Below are positions 1 to 5,347 of a stretch of 5,347 bases of DNA, piece after piece; within the stretch, counting starts at the first letter, position 1; every line of letters starts with the position of its first letter. The notes under the pieces were generated by a model. That model did no database searches. It saw only the letters and a list, made by a program, of their open reading frames with translations, and was not told the origin of the DNA. The position numbers and the translations under genes are program-made. This DNA is from Bacilli bacterium (GTDB taxonomy: Bacteria > Bacillota_I > Bacilli_A > ML615J-28 > CAG-698): the NCBI GenBank assembly GCA_028693885.1, contig JAQUUM010000097.1, positions 1 through 5,347 on the forward strand, written 5' to 3'.

Positions 1-457
1 CACTTGCTAAAGCTGATATTGTTCCGTAAGTTGAAACTGTTGCTACACTGCTTGCACTTGATGTAAATGTACATTCAGTTCTTGAAACTGGTGTTCCAGC
101 TGAATCTGTAACATATAATTGATATCCAGATCCACCCACAGGAATTGTACCTGTAGGGCTTTGAGTAATAGTTAATGATCCAGTTGGTGGAGGAGGCGTT
201 GTGCCTGTTCCGATTGTTAATGTAATTGTTCCTGTCCCTTTTGTAGGATGAACTACAGTAATTTTAGCAGTTCCACTTGCTAAAGCTGATATTGTTCCAT
301 AAGCTGAAACTGTAGCTATATTACTTGCACTTGATGTAAATGTACATTCAAGTCTAGACACGCTTGCTCCAGCTGAATCTGTTACATAAACTTGATATCC
401 AGTTCCACCCACTGCAATTGTACCAGTTGGGCTTTGTGTTACTGTTAAAGTACCTGA
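1..457 (-). repeat. Tandem 273-bp repeats encoding 91-residue Ig-like modules
   Basis: Copy A spans 457-185 (residues 619-709); copy B starts at 184 and runs off the window (residues 710-770). The period is exactly 273 bp: for instance CACTTGCTAA at 1 recurs at 274. Over the 61 comparable residues I count 49 identities. Shared blocks include QSPTGTI, YVTDSAG, ECTFTSSAS and YGTISALAS. The reading frame is preserved, so these are protein-domain duplications. More copies may follow outside the window. Confidence 0.92.
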
Positions 458-2311
458 TGCTGGCGCTGTTACTGTCATTGCGCATGTTGCTTTTACTGTT
501 GTATTAGCATTTGATGTTGCTGTAATTGTTGCACTTCCAGCTGCAACACCTGTTACAACACCACTACTATTTACAGTTGCGATTGCAGTATTACTACTTG
601 ACCAAGTAACACTTGTGTTACTTGCATTGCTTACTGTTGCTGTTAATGTCTTTGTAGTTCCAGCTACTATTGATGCACTTGAATTTGAAATCGAAATTGA
701 TGGTAATGCTGCTTGAGTTACTGTTACACTCGCCTGAGCTTGAACGCTATTATCAGCATTAAGTTTAGCAATAATTGTTGCACTTCCAGTTGCAATTCCT
801 GTTACTTTACCAGTTTGATCAACTGTAGCAACACCTGTATTACTACTTGTCCATACAACTGACTTATCAGTTAAAGATGCAGCAACTACAGTTGCTGTAA
901 TTGTTTGACTAGCCCCTGATGCAACAGATAAGGTTGTTGGATTAAGTGTTATATTAATCGCATCAACAACTGTTACTTGATGTGTTGCAGTAATTGTACT
1001 TGATATTAATGAAGTTGCAGTAATTGTTGCACTTCCAGTTGCAATTCCTGTTACTCTACCACTTGCATCTACTGTTGCTATTGAACTATTACTACTACTC
1101 CATGTTACTGCACTGCTTGCTCCTACTGGATAAGCTGCAGCTTGTAAAACTATATTTTGTCCATAAGAAACACTTGTTGCTCCTGTTATTGTAAGTCCTT
1201 GAGGTAGTGGAATTACTGACACTGTAAAAGTTGCACTTTTAGTAGTATCTTCATTTAGTGTTACAATGATTTGAACTGTTCCACCATTAACTCCAGTTAC
1301 CCATCCAGTTTGATCAACTGTTGCTACTGCTTCGTTACTTGATGTATAAGTAAAATTAGCTACTTCTGTTGAAGGAGTATAAGTTACATCTAGTTTTATT
1401 CTACTTCCGGCTAATACTTCATTAGGTCCTGCTACTTCAATTGCACTAATATTGCTTCCACCTGTATCAGATTCTCTTACAACCATCATATAGTTAGTTG
1501 TAATAGCTTGATTATCTTGATATATTGCAGTAAATTGAGCCACACCAACTGAAACGCCAGTTACAATTCCCATTTCATTGATAGTTGCTATATTAGGTGT
1601 GTCTGCTACCCAAATAATCCTAGGAGTTCCACCTGTATTATCTGTTACGCTTAACAACGTCTGATCACTAGTATTTACAAAGCTACTTCCATTAATTACT
1701 ATAGATGTAATAAGAGGCACTACTATTTCATCTTTTGCCTCAACATTAAGTTGAATTGATTTGAATTGATTATTAGCTACTGCAGTAATTGTTGCAGAAC
1801 CAGCCGCTTTAGCTGTAACAATTCCATTACTTACAGTTGCTACACCTGGATTATTAGTTAACCAAGTAATTTGACCAGTGTAATTATTTTCACCTAATAA
1901 TAATCTTAACTGTATTGTTTCATCTTGAATCATATTATTATCGCCATTAGCAATAACTAAATTAAGTGTTTCGTTAGTATTTACTGGTGGTAAAGTTGTC
2001 GCTTCTGTAACAGTCACATTAATATCAACTCTTACATTTTCAACTCCCTGTAAACGAGCCACAACTTTAGTTGTACCTACTTTTAAAGCAGTAAGTAACC
2101 CATCTTCACTCACTGATATAATTGTTTGGTCTAGTGAATTATATAATATAATAAAAGAATCCACTCCAGTGATTGTTGGTGTTAATTGAAAAGTGTCACC
2201 TACCTCGAAAGAAAAGTCATCACTTTGAAATTCTAAAGTAACACCATCTGTTTGTGTACAACCAGCCAGCCCCACTACTAGTAAAATAAACAACAAAATT
2301 ATTTTTTTCAT
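1..2311 (-). CDS. Surface lipoprotein with nine tandem bacterial Ig-like (Big_2-type) domains, 3' end outside window
   Basis: From ATG at 2311 the frame stays open to the window edge, giving 770 codons and no stop, so the C-terminus is missing. Residues 1-18 form a lipoprotein signal: KK, a hydrophobic core, then LAGC with Cys18 as the expected lipidated residue. The mature chain is Thr/Ser/Val/Ala-rich. It contains repeated Ig-like modules at about residues 24-101, 115-191, 200-279, 287-366, 371-449, 451-531, 536-615, 619-700 and 710-770+. Most carry the Big_2 hallmark, for example W-S-S-S-N-x-x-I-A-T-V-D-x-S-G-x-V-T-G-x-A-x-G-S-A-T-I. The last two are separated by a Pro-rich linker (TGTTPPPPTG, 702-711). 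Such proteins are usually cell-surface adhesins or scaffolds that hold a terminal domain away from the membrane; that role is inferred here, and any C-terminal functional domain is out of view. It has its own promoter. The start is uncertain: TTG at 2347 would add 12 residues. I cannot name the gene. Confidence 0.88.
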   Translation of the reverse strand, partial: MKKIILLFILLVVGLAGCTQTDGVTLEFQSDDFSFEVGDTFQLTPTITGVDSFIILYNSLDQTIISVSEDGLLTALKVGTTKVVARLQGVENVRVDINVTVTEATTLPPVNTNETLNLVIANGDNNMIQDETIQLRLLLGENNYTGQITWLTNNPGVATVSNGIVTAKAAGSATITAVANNQFKSIQLNVEAKDEIVVPLITSIVINGSSFVNTSDQTLLSVTDNTGGTPRIIWVADTPNIATINEMGIVTGVSVGVAQFTAIYQDNQAITTNYMMVVRESDTGGSNISAIEVAGPNEVLAGSRIKLDVTYTPSTEVANFTYTSSNEAVATVDQTGWVTGVNGGTVQIIVTLNEDTTKSATFTVSVIPLPQGLTITGATSVSYGQNIVLQAAAYPVGASSAVTWSSSNSSIATVDASGRVTGIATGSATITATSLISSTITATHQVTVVDAINITLNPTTLSVASGASQTITATVVAASLTDKSVVWTSSNTGVATVDQTGKVTGIATGSATIIAKLNADNSVQAQASVTVTQAALPSISISNSSASIVAGTTKTLTATVSNASNTSVTWSSSNTAIATVNSSGVVTGVAAGSATITATSNANTTVKATCAMTVTAPASGTLTVTQSPTGTIAVGGTGYQVYVTDSAGASVSRLECTFTSSASNIATVSAYGTISALASGTAKITVVHPTKGTGTITLTIGTGTTPPPPTGSLTITQSPTGTIPVGGSGYQLYVTDSAGTPVSRTECTFTSSASSVATVSTYGTISALAS
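467..1201 (-). repeat. Three successive Big_2 modules with 249-bp (83-codon) periodicity
   Basis: Modules five, six and seven of the lipoprotein (residues 371-449, 451-531 and 536-615) keep an 83-residue spacing between their G-x-V-T-G motifs (Gly418, Gly501, Gly584). At DNA level an identical 35-bp block occurs at 772-806 and 1021-1055, encoding V-T-G-I-A-T-G-S-A-T-I. A partly diverged third copy starts at 523. A 17-bp block at 810-826 also matches 1305-1321 in module four. The pattern indicates expansion by in-frame duplication or conversion. Confidence 0.85.
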
Positions 2312-2313
2312 AC

Positions 2314-2346
2314 CCCGTTTAGATGCATAAATATCCCGTTTATGCA
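2314..2346. repeat. Short direct repeat in the lipoprotein leader
   Basis: On the plus strand CCCGTTT(ag)ATGCA at 2314-2327 is repeated as CCCGTTTATGCA at 2335-2346, the second copy lacking the two bases AG. The pair lies entirely between the AAGGAG and the ATG of the lipoprotein gene. It may be a local duplication that lengthened the leader, or a paired binding site; the sequence alone does not decide. Confidence 0.6.
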
Positions 2347-2348
2347 AT

Positions 2349-2354
2349 CTCCTT
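2349..2354 (-). promoter_or_regulatory. Shine-Dalgarno AAGGAG at unusual distance from the lipoprotein ATG
   Basis: The minus strand reads AAGGAG here, the only strong Shine-Dalgarno in this leader, but it is 37 bases from ATG 2311, against 8 bases for the two neighbouring genes. In-frame TTG at 2347-2345 is only one base away, which is too close. Closer to the ATG there is a GGGG run one base upstream, also a poor site. The true start is therefore open. An extended n-region from TTG would still give a plausible signal peptide. Confidence 0.55.
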
Positions 2355-2369
2355 CCCCTAAGAAATTAT

Positions 2370-2390
2370 GTTTACAATATTATTGTAAAC
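2370..2390. promoter_or_regulatory. Perfect 21-bp palindrome, candidate operator or 5' mRNA hairpin
   Basis: GTTTACAATA at 2370-2379 and TATTGTAAAC at 2381-2390 are exact inverted repeats around a single central base. The site begins about five bases after the transcription start predicted from the promoter at 2402-2430. A repressor bound here would block early elongation; alternatively, the RNA could fold into a 5'-proximal stem-loop. It is not followed by a T-run on the minus strand, so it is not a terminator for this gene. I do not recognise the cognate regulator. The arm order is opposite to that of BirA sites. Confidence 0.55.
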
Positions 2391-2401
2391 CTTTTCAACT
2401 T

Positions 2402-2430
2402 ATTTTAGCATTTACACCTTTAAATGTCTA
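2402..2430 (-). promoter_or_regulatory. Sigma-A-type promoter for the lipoprotein gene
   Basis: On the minus strand TAGACA (2430-2425, five of six to TTGACA) is followed after exactly 17 bases by TAAAAT (2407-2402, five of six to TATAAT). The bases just before the -10 are TGC, giving an extended -10 (TGnTAAAAT). Transcription would start near 2395. It lies after the terminator of the upstream operon, as expected for an independent unit. A second -35-like TTGAAA (2398-2393) lacks a well-placed -10. Confidence 0.65.
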
Positions 2431-2480
2431 TCGTTTTTCCCTATCCCTAACCATTTTCTGAGTTTTTTTAACCTTGGTTT

Positions 2481-2518
2481 AAGAAAAATAAAAGGCTTAT
2501 TCAAAATGAATAAGTCTT
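2481..2518 (-). terminator. Intrinsic terminator after mgtE
   Basis: The minus-strand RNA forms a stem of CTTATTC pairing with GAATAAG (2514-2508 with 2502-2496) around a five-base loop. It extends by AAG/CTT outer pairs across one A-C mismatch. It is followed by a T-rich tract (TTTTATTTTT) running to about 2481. The 5' side of the stem overlaps the mgtE stop codon (TAA at 2519-2517), so the operon ends with almost no 3' untranslated region. Confidence 0.85.
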
Positions 2519-3881
2519 ATAAAAGCAACAGCGTCGCAAGCCCAAAATAAATAGTCAAAGCAACGATATCATTTATTGTAGTAATAAGTGGCCCACTTGC
2601 TAAAGCAGGATCAATCTTAAGCATATTAAAGATTAAAGGAACTAAAGCCCCTGCCGTAGTTGAAACCGCTAATGTAAGCATAATGCTCGCCCCGATCACA
2701 GTTCCGGTTTTAATATTATCACTTGTAAAAAAAGCCCCAGTTGTAAGCCCAACAACTAAATTCGCCATTAAAAAAACCATTATCCCAACTACTATTCCAT
2801 TAAAAAAACCAATTAATGTTTCCCTAAAAATATGTTTAGAAATTTCTTTTTTTGACTTAAGAGCATCTTCAGTCAATGACCTTATAGTAACCGCTAAACT
2901 TTGAGTCCCAGTATTTCCTGCCATACCTAATACTAAGGGCATAAACATGGCTAACAATGCAACAGTTGCGATAGTTTCTTCAAATCCACTTATAATTAAA
3001 GATGTAAATAAATTAAGAACTAATAATATCATTAACCAAGGAACTCTTTTTTTGACTGACAAAAAAACACTTTCTCTACTAGCTTCAATATCTCCACTTG
3101 ATAAACCGGCTAGTCTTGCATAATCTTCTTCTGATTCTTCAGTAATTACATCCATTACATCATCGAAGGTGATAATTCCCAACATATTGTTTTTATTATC
3201 AACAATAGGAATTGCATCAATATCATAATCCTGCATTAAATCAGCTACTTCTTCTTTATGTCTCATAACATTAGCTGAGATTATTTTATCTGTCATAATC
3301 TCACTAATCTTATCTTCTTTTCCAGCGATGATTAATTGTTTTAAACCAATTATTCCCATCAAAACTCCCTTTTTATCAACCACATAAAGCGTATTGATAT
3401 AAGAAGTATCTCTGGCTTCTTTAATCATTATTCTCATAGCATCTTTTACTAACGAATCAAGAGGAATTTCAATATAACTAGTACTCATAATAGAACCAGC
3501 TACTTCCTCATCATACTTAAGTAAAGATTTTATTTCTTTAGCTTCTTCTTTTTTTATAAAAGAAACATAACTCATAACTTCTTCTTCGTCTAGAAGTTTT
3601 AAAATATCAACTGCTTCTTCGATATCCATAGCTTCTAATATCTTAGCCCCGATTTTTAAAGGAATCGTGTTTAAATATTCTAAAGCTATTTCGCTTTCCA
3701 AATGTTCAAAAATTCTCGCTAGTTCAATAGGTGAAAAGTGACTATTGAATTCTAAACGTTCTGCTTCATCAAAAGCTTGATAGATTAAAGCAATATCATA
3801 AGGATGGTATTCAAATATGTTAGGAGAAGCACTTTTCATTAATTCAATTAATTCTAAATTTGCATTTTCGACTTCTTTCAT
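2517..3881 (-). CDS. mgtE: Magnesium transporter MgtE
   Basis: This 454-residue protein has the complete MgtE architecture; the family is typically about 450-470 residues. Residues 1-130 form the acidic, helical MgtE N domain, ending in K-Y-D-E-E-V-A-G-S-I-M (122-132). A CBS pair follows (about 134-190 and 195-250), then a connecting helix (about 251-277). Five membrane segments lie near 281-300, 303-333, 354-381, 391-420 and 430-454. Family signatures are G-N-T-G-T-Q (322-327) and D-P-A-L-A-S-G-P (424-431). T-T-I-N-D (434-438) holds Asp438, corresponding to the pore Mg2+-binding aspartate. Known family role: a homodimeric, Mg2+-gated channel in the cytoplasmic membrane, closed by Mg2+ binding to the N and CBS domains. 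It begins 19 bases after coaX with a strong Shine-Dalgarno, so it is co-transcribed. No M-box riboswitch fits in that gap, so direct Mg2+ gating is the only control visible here. Confidence 0.97.
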   Translation of the reverse strand: MKEVENANLELIELMKSASPNIFEYHPYDIALIYQAFDEAERLEFNSHFSPIELARIFEHLESEIALEYLNTIPLKIGAKILEAMDIEEAVDILKLLDEEEVMSYVSFIKKEEAKEIKSLLKYDEEVAGSIMSTSYIEIPLDSLVKDAMRIMIKEARDTSYINTLYVVDKKGVLMGIIGLKQLIIAGKEDKISEIMTDKIISANVMRHKEEVADLMQDYDIDAIPIVDNKNNMLGIITFDDVMDVITEESEEDYARLAGLSSGDIEASRESVFLSVKKRVPWLMILLVLNLFTSLIISGFEETIATVALLAMFMPLVLGMAGNTGTQSLAVTIRSLTEDALKSKKEISKHIFRETLIGFFNGIVVGIMVFLMANLVVGLTTGAFFTSDNIKTGTVIGASIMLTLAVSTTAGALVPLIFNMLKIDPALASGPLITTINDIVALTIYFGLATLLLL

Positions 3882-3889
3882 ATCTTACA

Positions 3890-3895
3890 CCTCCT
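3890..3895 (-). promoter_or_regulatory. Ribosome binding site of mgtE
   Basis: The minus strand reads AGGAGG within GAGGAGGTG, a near-perfect anti-SD match, eight bases before ATG 3881. It lies wholly in the 19-base coaX-mgtE gap and fixes the mgtE start. Confidence 0.9.
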
Positions 3896-3900
3896 CACAA

Positions 3901-4641
3901 TTATTTAGATAACATTAATAACCCTTCTAACAATAAATTTTCATCATATATAACTTTTTCTTCTAACAGTCCAATAATATCTAAAGCATTCCCACCAGTG
4001 ATAATCACTTTAGCCTCGCCCATCTCTTTCTTTATCTTTTTAATCATTCCATCAAGTAAAGAGGCAATCCCATAAGTCATTCCACTTTGAAGACTTTCTT
4101 TAGTATTTTTTCCTATTACATTTTTAGGAGTTTCTATTTCTACATCATTTAATTTCGCAGCTTTATTAAAAAGTGCTTGATAGGAAGTTGCCATTCCTGG
4201 CATGATAACTCCACCCAACATTTCTTTTTTTACATTAACTGAAGCAATAGTAATCGCAGTGCCTAAATCAATTACCATTAATGGAGCTTTATATTTTTTT
4301 ACAGCCATTAAGACCCCTACTAAAATATCACTACCTAATTCTTTTTCATCATCTAGCATAATCTTTAAATCACCTTTATCTTCAATAGTGATTTCTTTAT
4401 GTCTAGCATTTATTTTAATTGCAATAGCTTTAAATATATCATCTAAGGCAGGGACCACACTACAAACAACCATCAAGTCAATTTTACCAATAAATTCATG
4501 TAAATTGCTTTCAAGCAAATACATATAGTTATCAGTATTTAACGCTTTATGCGTTAAAAGTTTAAACGTACATATTAATTTATCTTCTTCAAATACACCA
4601 AATGTAATGGTAGTATTTCCAATATCAACCGCTAATAACAT
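3901..4641 (-). CDS. coaX: Type III pantothenate kinase
   Basis: CoaX phosphorylates pantothenate with ATP to 4'-phosphopantothenate (EC 2.7.1.33), the first step of coenzyme A synthesis, in the cytoplasm. The protein is 246 residues, close to the usual 250-260. It shows the ASKHA-fold motifs in order: D-I-G-N-T (6-10, phosphate 1); S-V-V-P (61-64); G-S-D-I (103-106), where Asp105 matches the proposed general base; D-L-G-T-A (125-129, phosphate 2); and G-G-V-I-M-P-G (143-149). Then come A-A-K-L (161-164), N-T-K-E-S-L-Q-S-G (179-187), I-T-G-G (214-217, adenosine site) and L-L-E-G-L (237-241). One variation: Ile106 stands where many homologues have Arg in GADR. The enzyme family needs Mg-ATP and a monovalent cation. 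The gene sits 11 bases after an unknown gene and 19 bases before mgtE. It lacks the neighbours seen in Bacillus (ftsH, hslO). Confidence 0.95.
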   Translation of the reverse strand: MLLAVDIGNTTITFGVFEEDKLICTFKLLTHKALNTDNYMYLLESNLHEFIGKIDLMVVCSVVPALDDIFKAIAIKINARHKEITIEDKGDLKIMLDDEKELGSDILVGVLMAVKKYKAPLMVIDLGTAITIASVNVKKEMLGGVIMPGMATSYQALFNKAAKLNDVEIETPKNVIGKNTKESLQSGMTYGIASLLDGMIKKIKKEMGEAKVIITGGNALDIIGLLEEKVIYDENLLLEGLLMLSK

Positions 4642-4649
4642 TTAAATGT

Positions 4650-4654
4650 CTCCT
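4650..4654 (-). promoter_or_regulatory. Ribosome binding site of coaX overlapping the upstream stop
   Basis: AGGAG on the minus strand lies eight bases before ATG 4641 and shares its first two bases with the TAG stop codon (4655-4653) of the preceding gene. Ribosomes ending the upstream gene arrive on this site, which suggests translational coupling and co-transcription. Confidence 0.88.
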
Positions 4655-5347
4655 ATTCTATAGTTTTAAGTAACTCACCTAAATAATTATATACCATAAA
4701 TACTTCACTGACTACTAAAATATAATTTTTTGTAAAAGAAATATTTCCATTTACAACCTCTAAATCAATTACTCTTTCATTATTTTCTTTAAAAGAAATT
4801 ATTTTAAACGAATTGTCTGTTTCACTAAAAACAATCCCACCCCTAAAATTACTACCTACTGTATTTTCAATTTCTAAAACATTAGCCTTAGCAACCGAGA
4901 AACTAACCTCATTATTCAAAATCAAATCTTTTTTCCTAACTAAATAATGATAATCTAATTCGAATATTTCAATTATAGAACTGCTTACTAGTTTTCTACA
5001 AATATTATTTTCTAAATGAAAATTATCTGGAACAAAAATTCCACCATGAATTTCACCAACACTAGTCATTGCGTTTGTTTCGATATCTATTAAAAAAGCT
5101 TTATTTAATTTTTCAACAACAACTTGATTTTCAGTTAATTCTAATAATTCAATTTTTTGAAGTCTAATTTCAGATGAAACTATCATTTTTCTAATAATAT
5201 TGTTTCCATTTTTTACTTCAACTGTTTGTATCTCTAAATCCCCACTATCTAAATAATTAAAATTATATGCAAGACCATTTACTTTTAAATCTTCTGTTTT
5301 TAAAAATGTTTCCCAATCAAATTCAATAATAATTGTAAAATACTTAA
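4653..5347 (-). CDS. Unrecognised beta-rich protein, 5' end outside window
   Basis: The frame is open from the right edge to TAG at 4655-4653, giving 230 visible residues. An ATG at 5186 would leave 177 residues. It has no Shine-Dalgarno, and the frame continues upstream with protein-like sequence (for example E-F-D-W-E-T-F-L-K), so I treat it as internal and the gene as 5'-truncated by the window. The visible part has no signal peptide, membrane segment or catalytic motif that I recognise. It is rich in Ile, Val, Asn, Glu and Ser. Short alternating hydrophobic stretches such as I-I-E-I-F-E-L-D-Y and Y-I-L-V-V-S-E-V-F-M-V-Y suggest successive beta-strands, possibly a propeller-like or sandwich fold. 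It is the first visible gene of the operon with coaX and mgtE and is translationally coupled to coaX. Base composition is very AT-rich, like its neighbours. I do not assign a function. Confidence 0.8.
   Translation of the reverse strand, partial: KYFTIIIEFDWETFLKTEDLKVNGLAYNFNYLDSGDLEIQTVEVKNGNNIIRKMIVSSEIRLQKIELLELTENQVVVEKLNKAFLIDIETNAMTSVGEIHGGIFVPDNFHLENNICRKLVSSSIIEIFELDYHYLVRKKDLILNNEVSFSVAKANVLEIENTVGSNFRGGIVFSETDNSFKIISFKENNERVIDLEVVNGNISFTKNYILVVSEVFMVYNYLGELLKTIE

Noticed and set aside
1..457. CRISPR array or mobile-element repeats
   Set aside because: The repeats have a 273-bp period, are imperfect, keep the reading frame and encode protein domains, with no spacer structure or terminal inverted repeats.
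2370..2390. BirA (biotin repressor) operator
   Set aside because: BirA half-sites read TTGTAAACC...GGTTTACAA with a long spacer; here the arms are in the opposite order with a one-base centre, and no biotin gene is near.
2466..2481. Small inverted repeat TTAACCTTGGTTTAA as a second terminator
   Set aside because: The core stem is only about four pairs with a two-base loop and is followed by A rather than T on the minus strand.
2683..2904. Plus-strand open frame of 73 codons
   Set aside because: It lies antisense inside mgtE, has no Shine-Dalgarno, and its translation is the low-complexity mirror of membrane-segment codons.
3882..3900. M-box riboswitch upstream of mgtE
   Set aside because: Only 19 bases separate mgtE from coaX, far too short for the riboswitch, and they are filled by a Shine-Dalgarno.
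3860..4075. Plus-strand open frame of 71 codons across the coaX-mgtE junction
   Set aside because: It is antisense to the end of coaX and the start of mgtE and shows no protein-like features or start signals.
4202..4528. Plus-strand open frame of 108 codons
   Set aside because: It is antisense to well-conserved coaX motifs, has no ribosome binding site, and has Ser/Ile/Thr-rich content typical of a shadow frame.
4653..5186. Complete 177-residue gene starting at ATG 5186
   Set aside because: The frame continues open to the window edge with protein-like sequence, and no ribosome binding site precedes this ATG.

Overview
The window looks like chromosomal DNA from an AT-rich, low-GC Gram-positive lineage: Bacillota or the non-parasitic, wall-less side of Mycoplasmatota (Acholeplasma/Izemoplasma/Haloplasma-like). 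This is inferred from the A+T content, the strong AGGAGG-type ribosome binding sites, a type III pantothenate kinase, a lipobox-type lipoprotein and TAA/TAG stops. The Trp codons I checked are TGG and no in-frame TGA is needed, which argues against the Mycoplasma/Spiroplasma code. The genus cannot be named from the sequence.

All four genes are on the minus strand, so transcription runs from high to low coordinates. At the right edge (4653-5347) is the 3' part of an unrecognised, beta-rich protein; its frame is still open at the window edge. Eleven bases later comes coaX (3901-4641, type III pantothenate kinase), whose Shine-Dalgarno overlaps the upstream stop codon. Nineteen bases after coaX is mgtE (2517-3881, Mg2+ transporter/channel). 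These three form a tight operon whose promoter lies outside the window. It ends at an intrinsic terminator (2481-2518) that overlaps the mgtE stop codon.

The 205-base gap 2312-2516 is a regulatory region for the next gene. It holds a good sigma-A-like promoter (TAGACA, 17 bases, TAAAAT with an extended -10 TG), a perfect 21-bp palindrome just after the predicted transcription start, and an AAGGAG that is oddly far (37 bases) from the obvious ATG. A short direct repeat fills much of that space.

From 2311 to the left edge runs a large open frame of at least 770 codons with a lipobox signal peptide (LAGC, Cys18) and nine consecutive Ig-like modules, mostly Big_2 type; its 3' end is outside the window. 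It should be a lipid-anchored surface protein. The modules become more alike and more GC-rich towards the C-terminus. The last two are 91-residue tandem copies with an unusual conserved cysteine.

The three-gene operon combines CoA synthesis (CoaX uses Mg-ATP) with magnesium uptake, plus one protein of unknown role. The surface protein is a separate transcription unit. I see no RNA genes, CRISPR array, insertion sequence or defence system.
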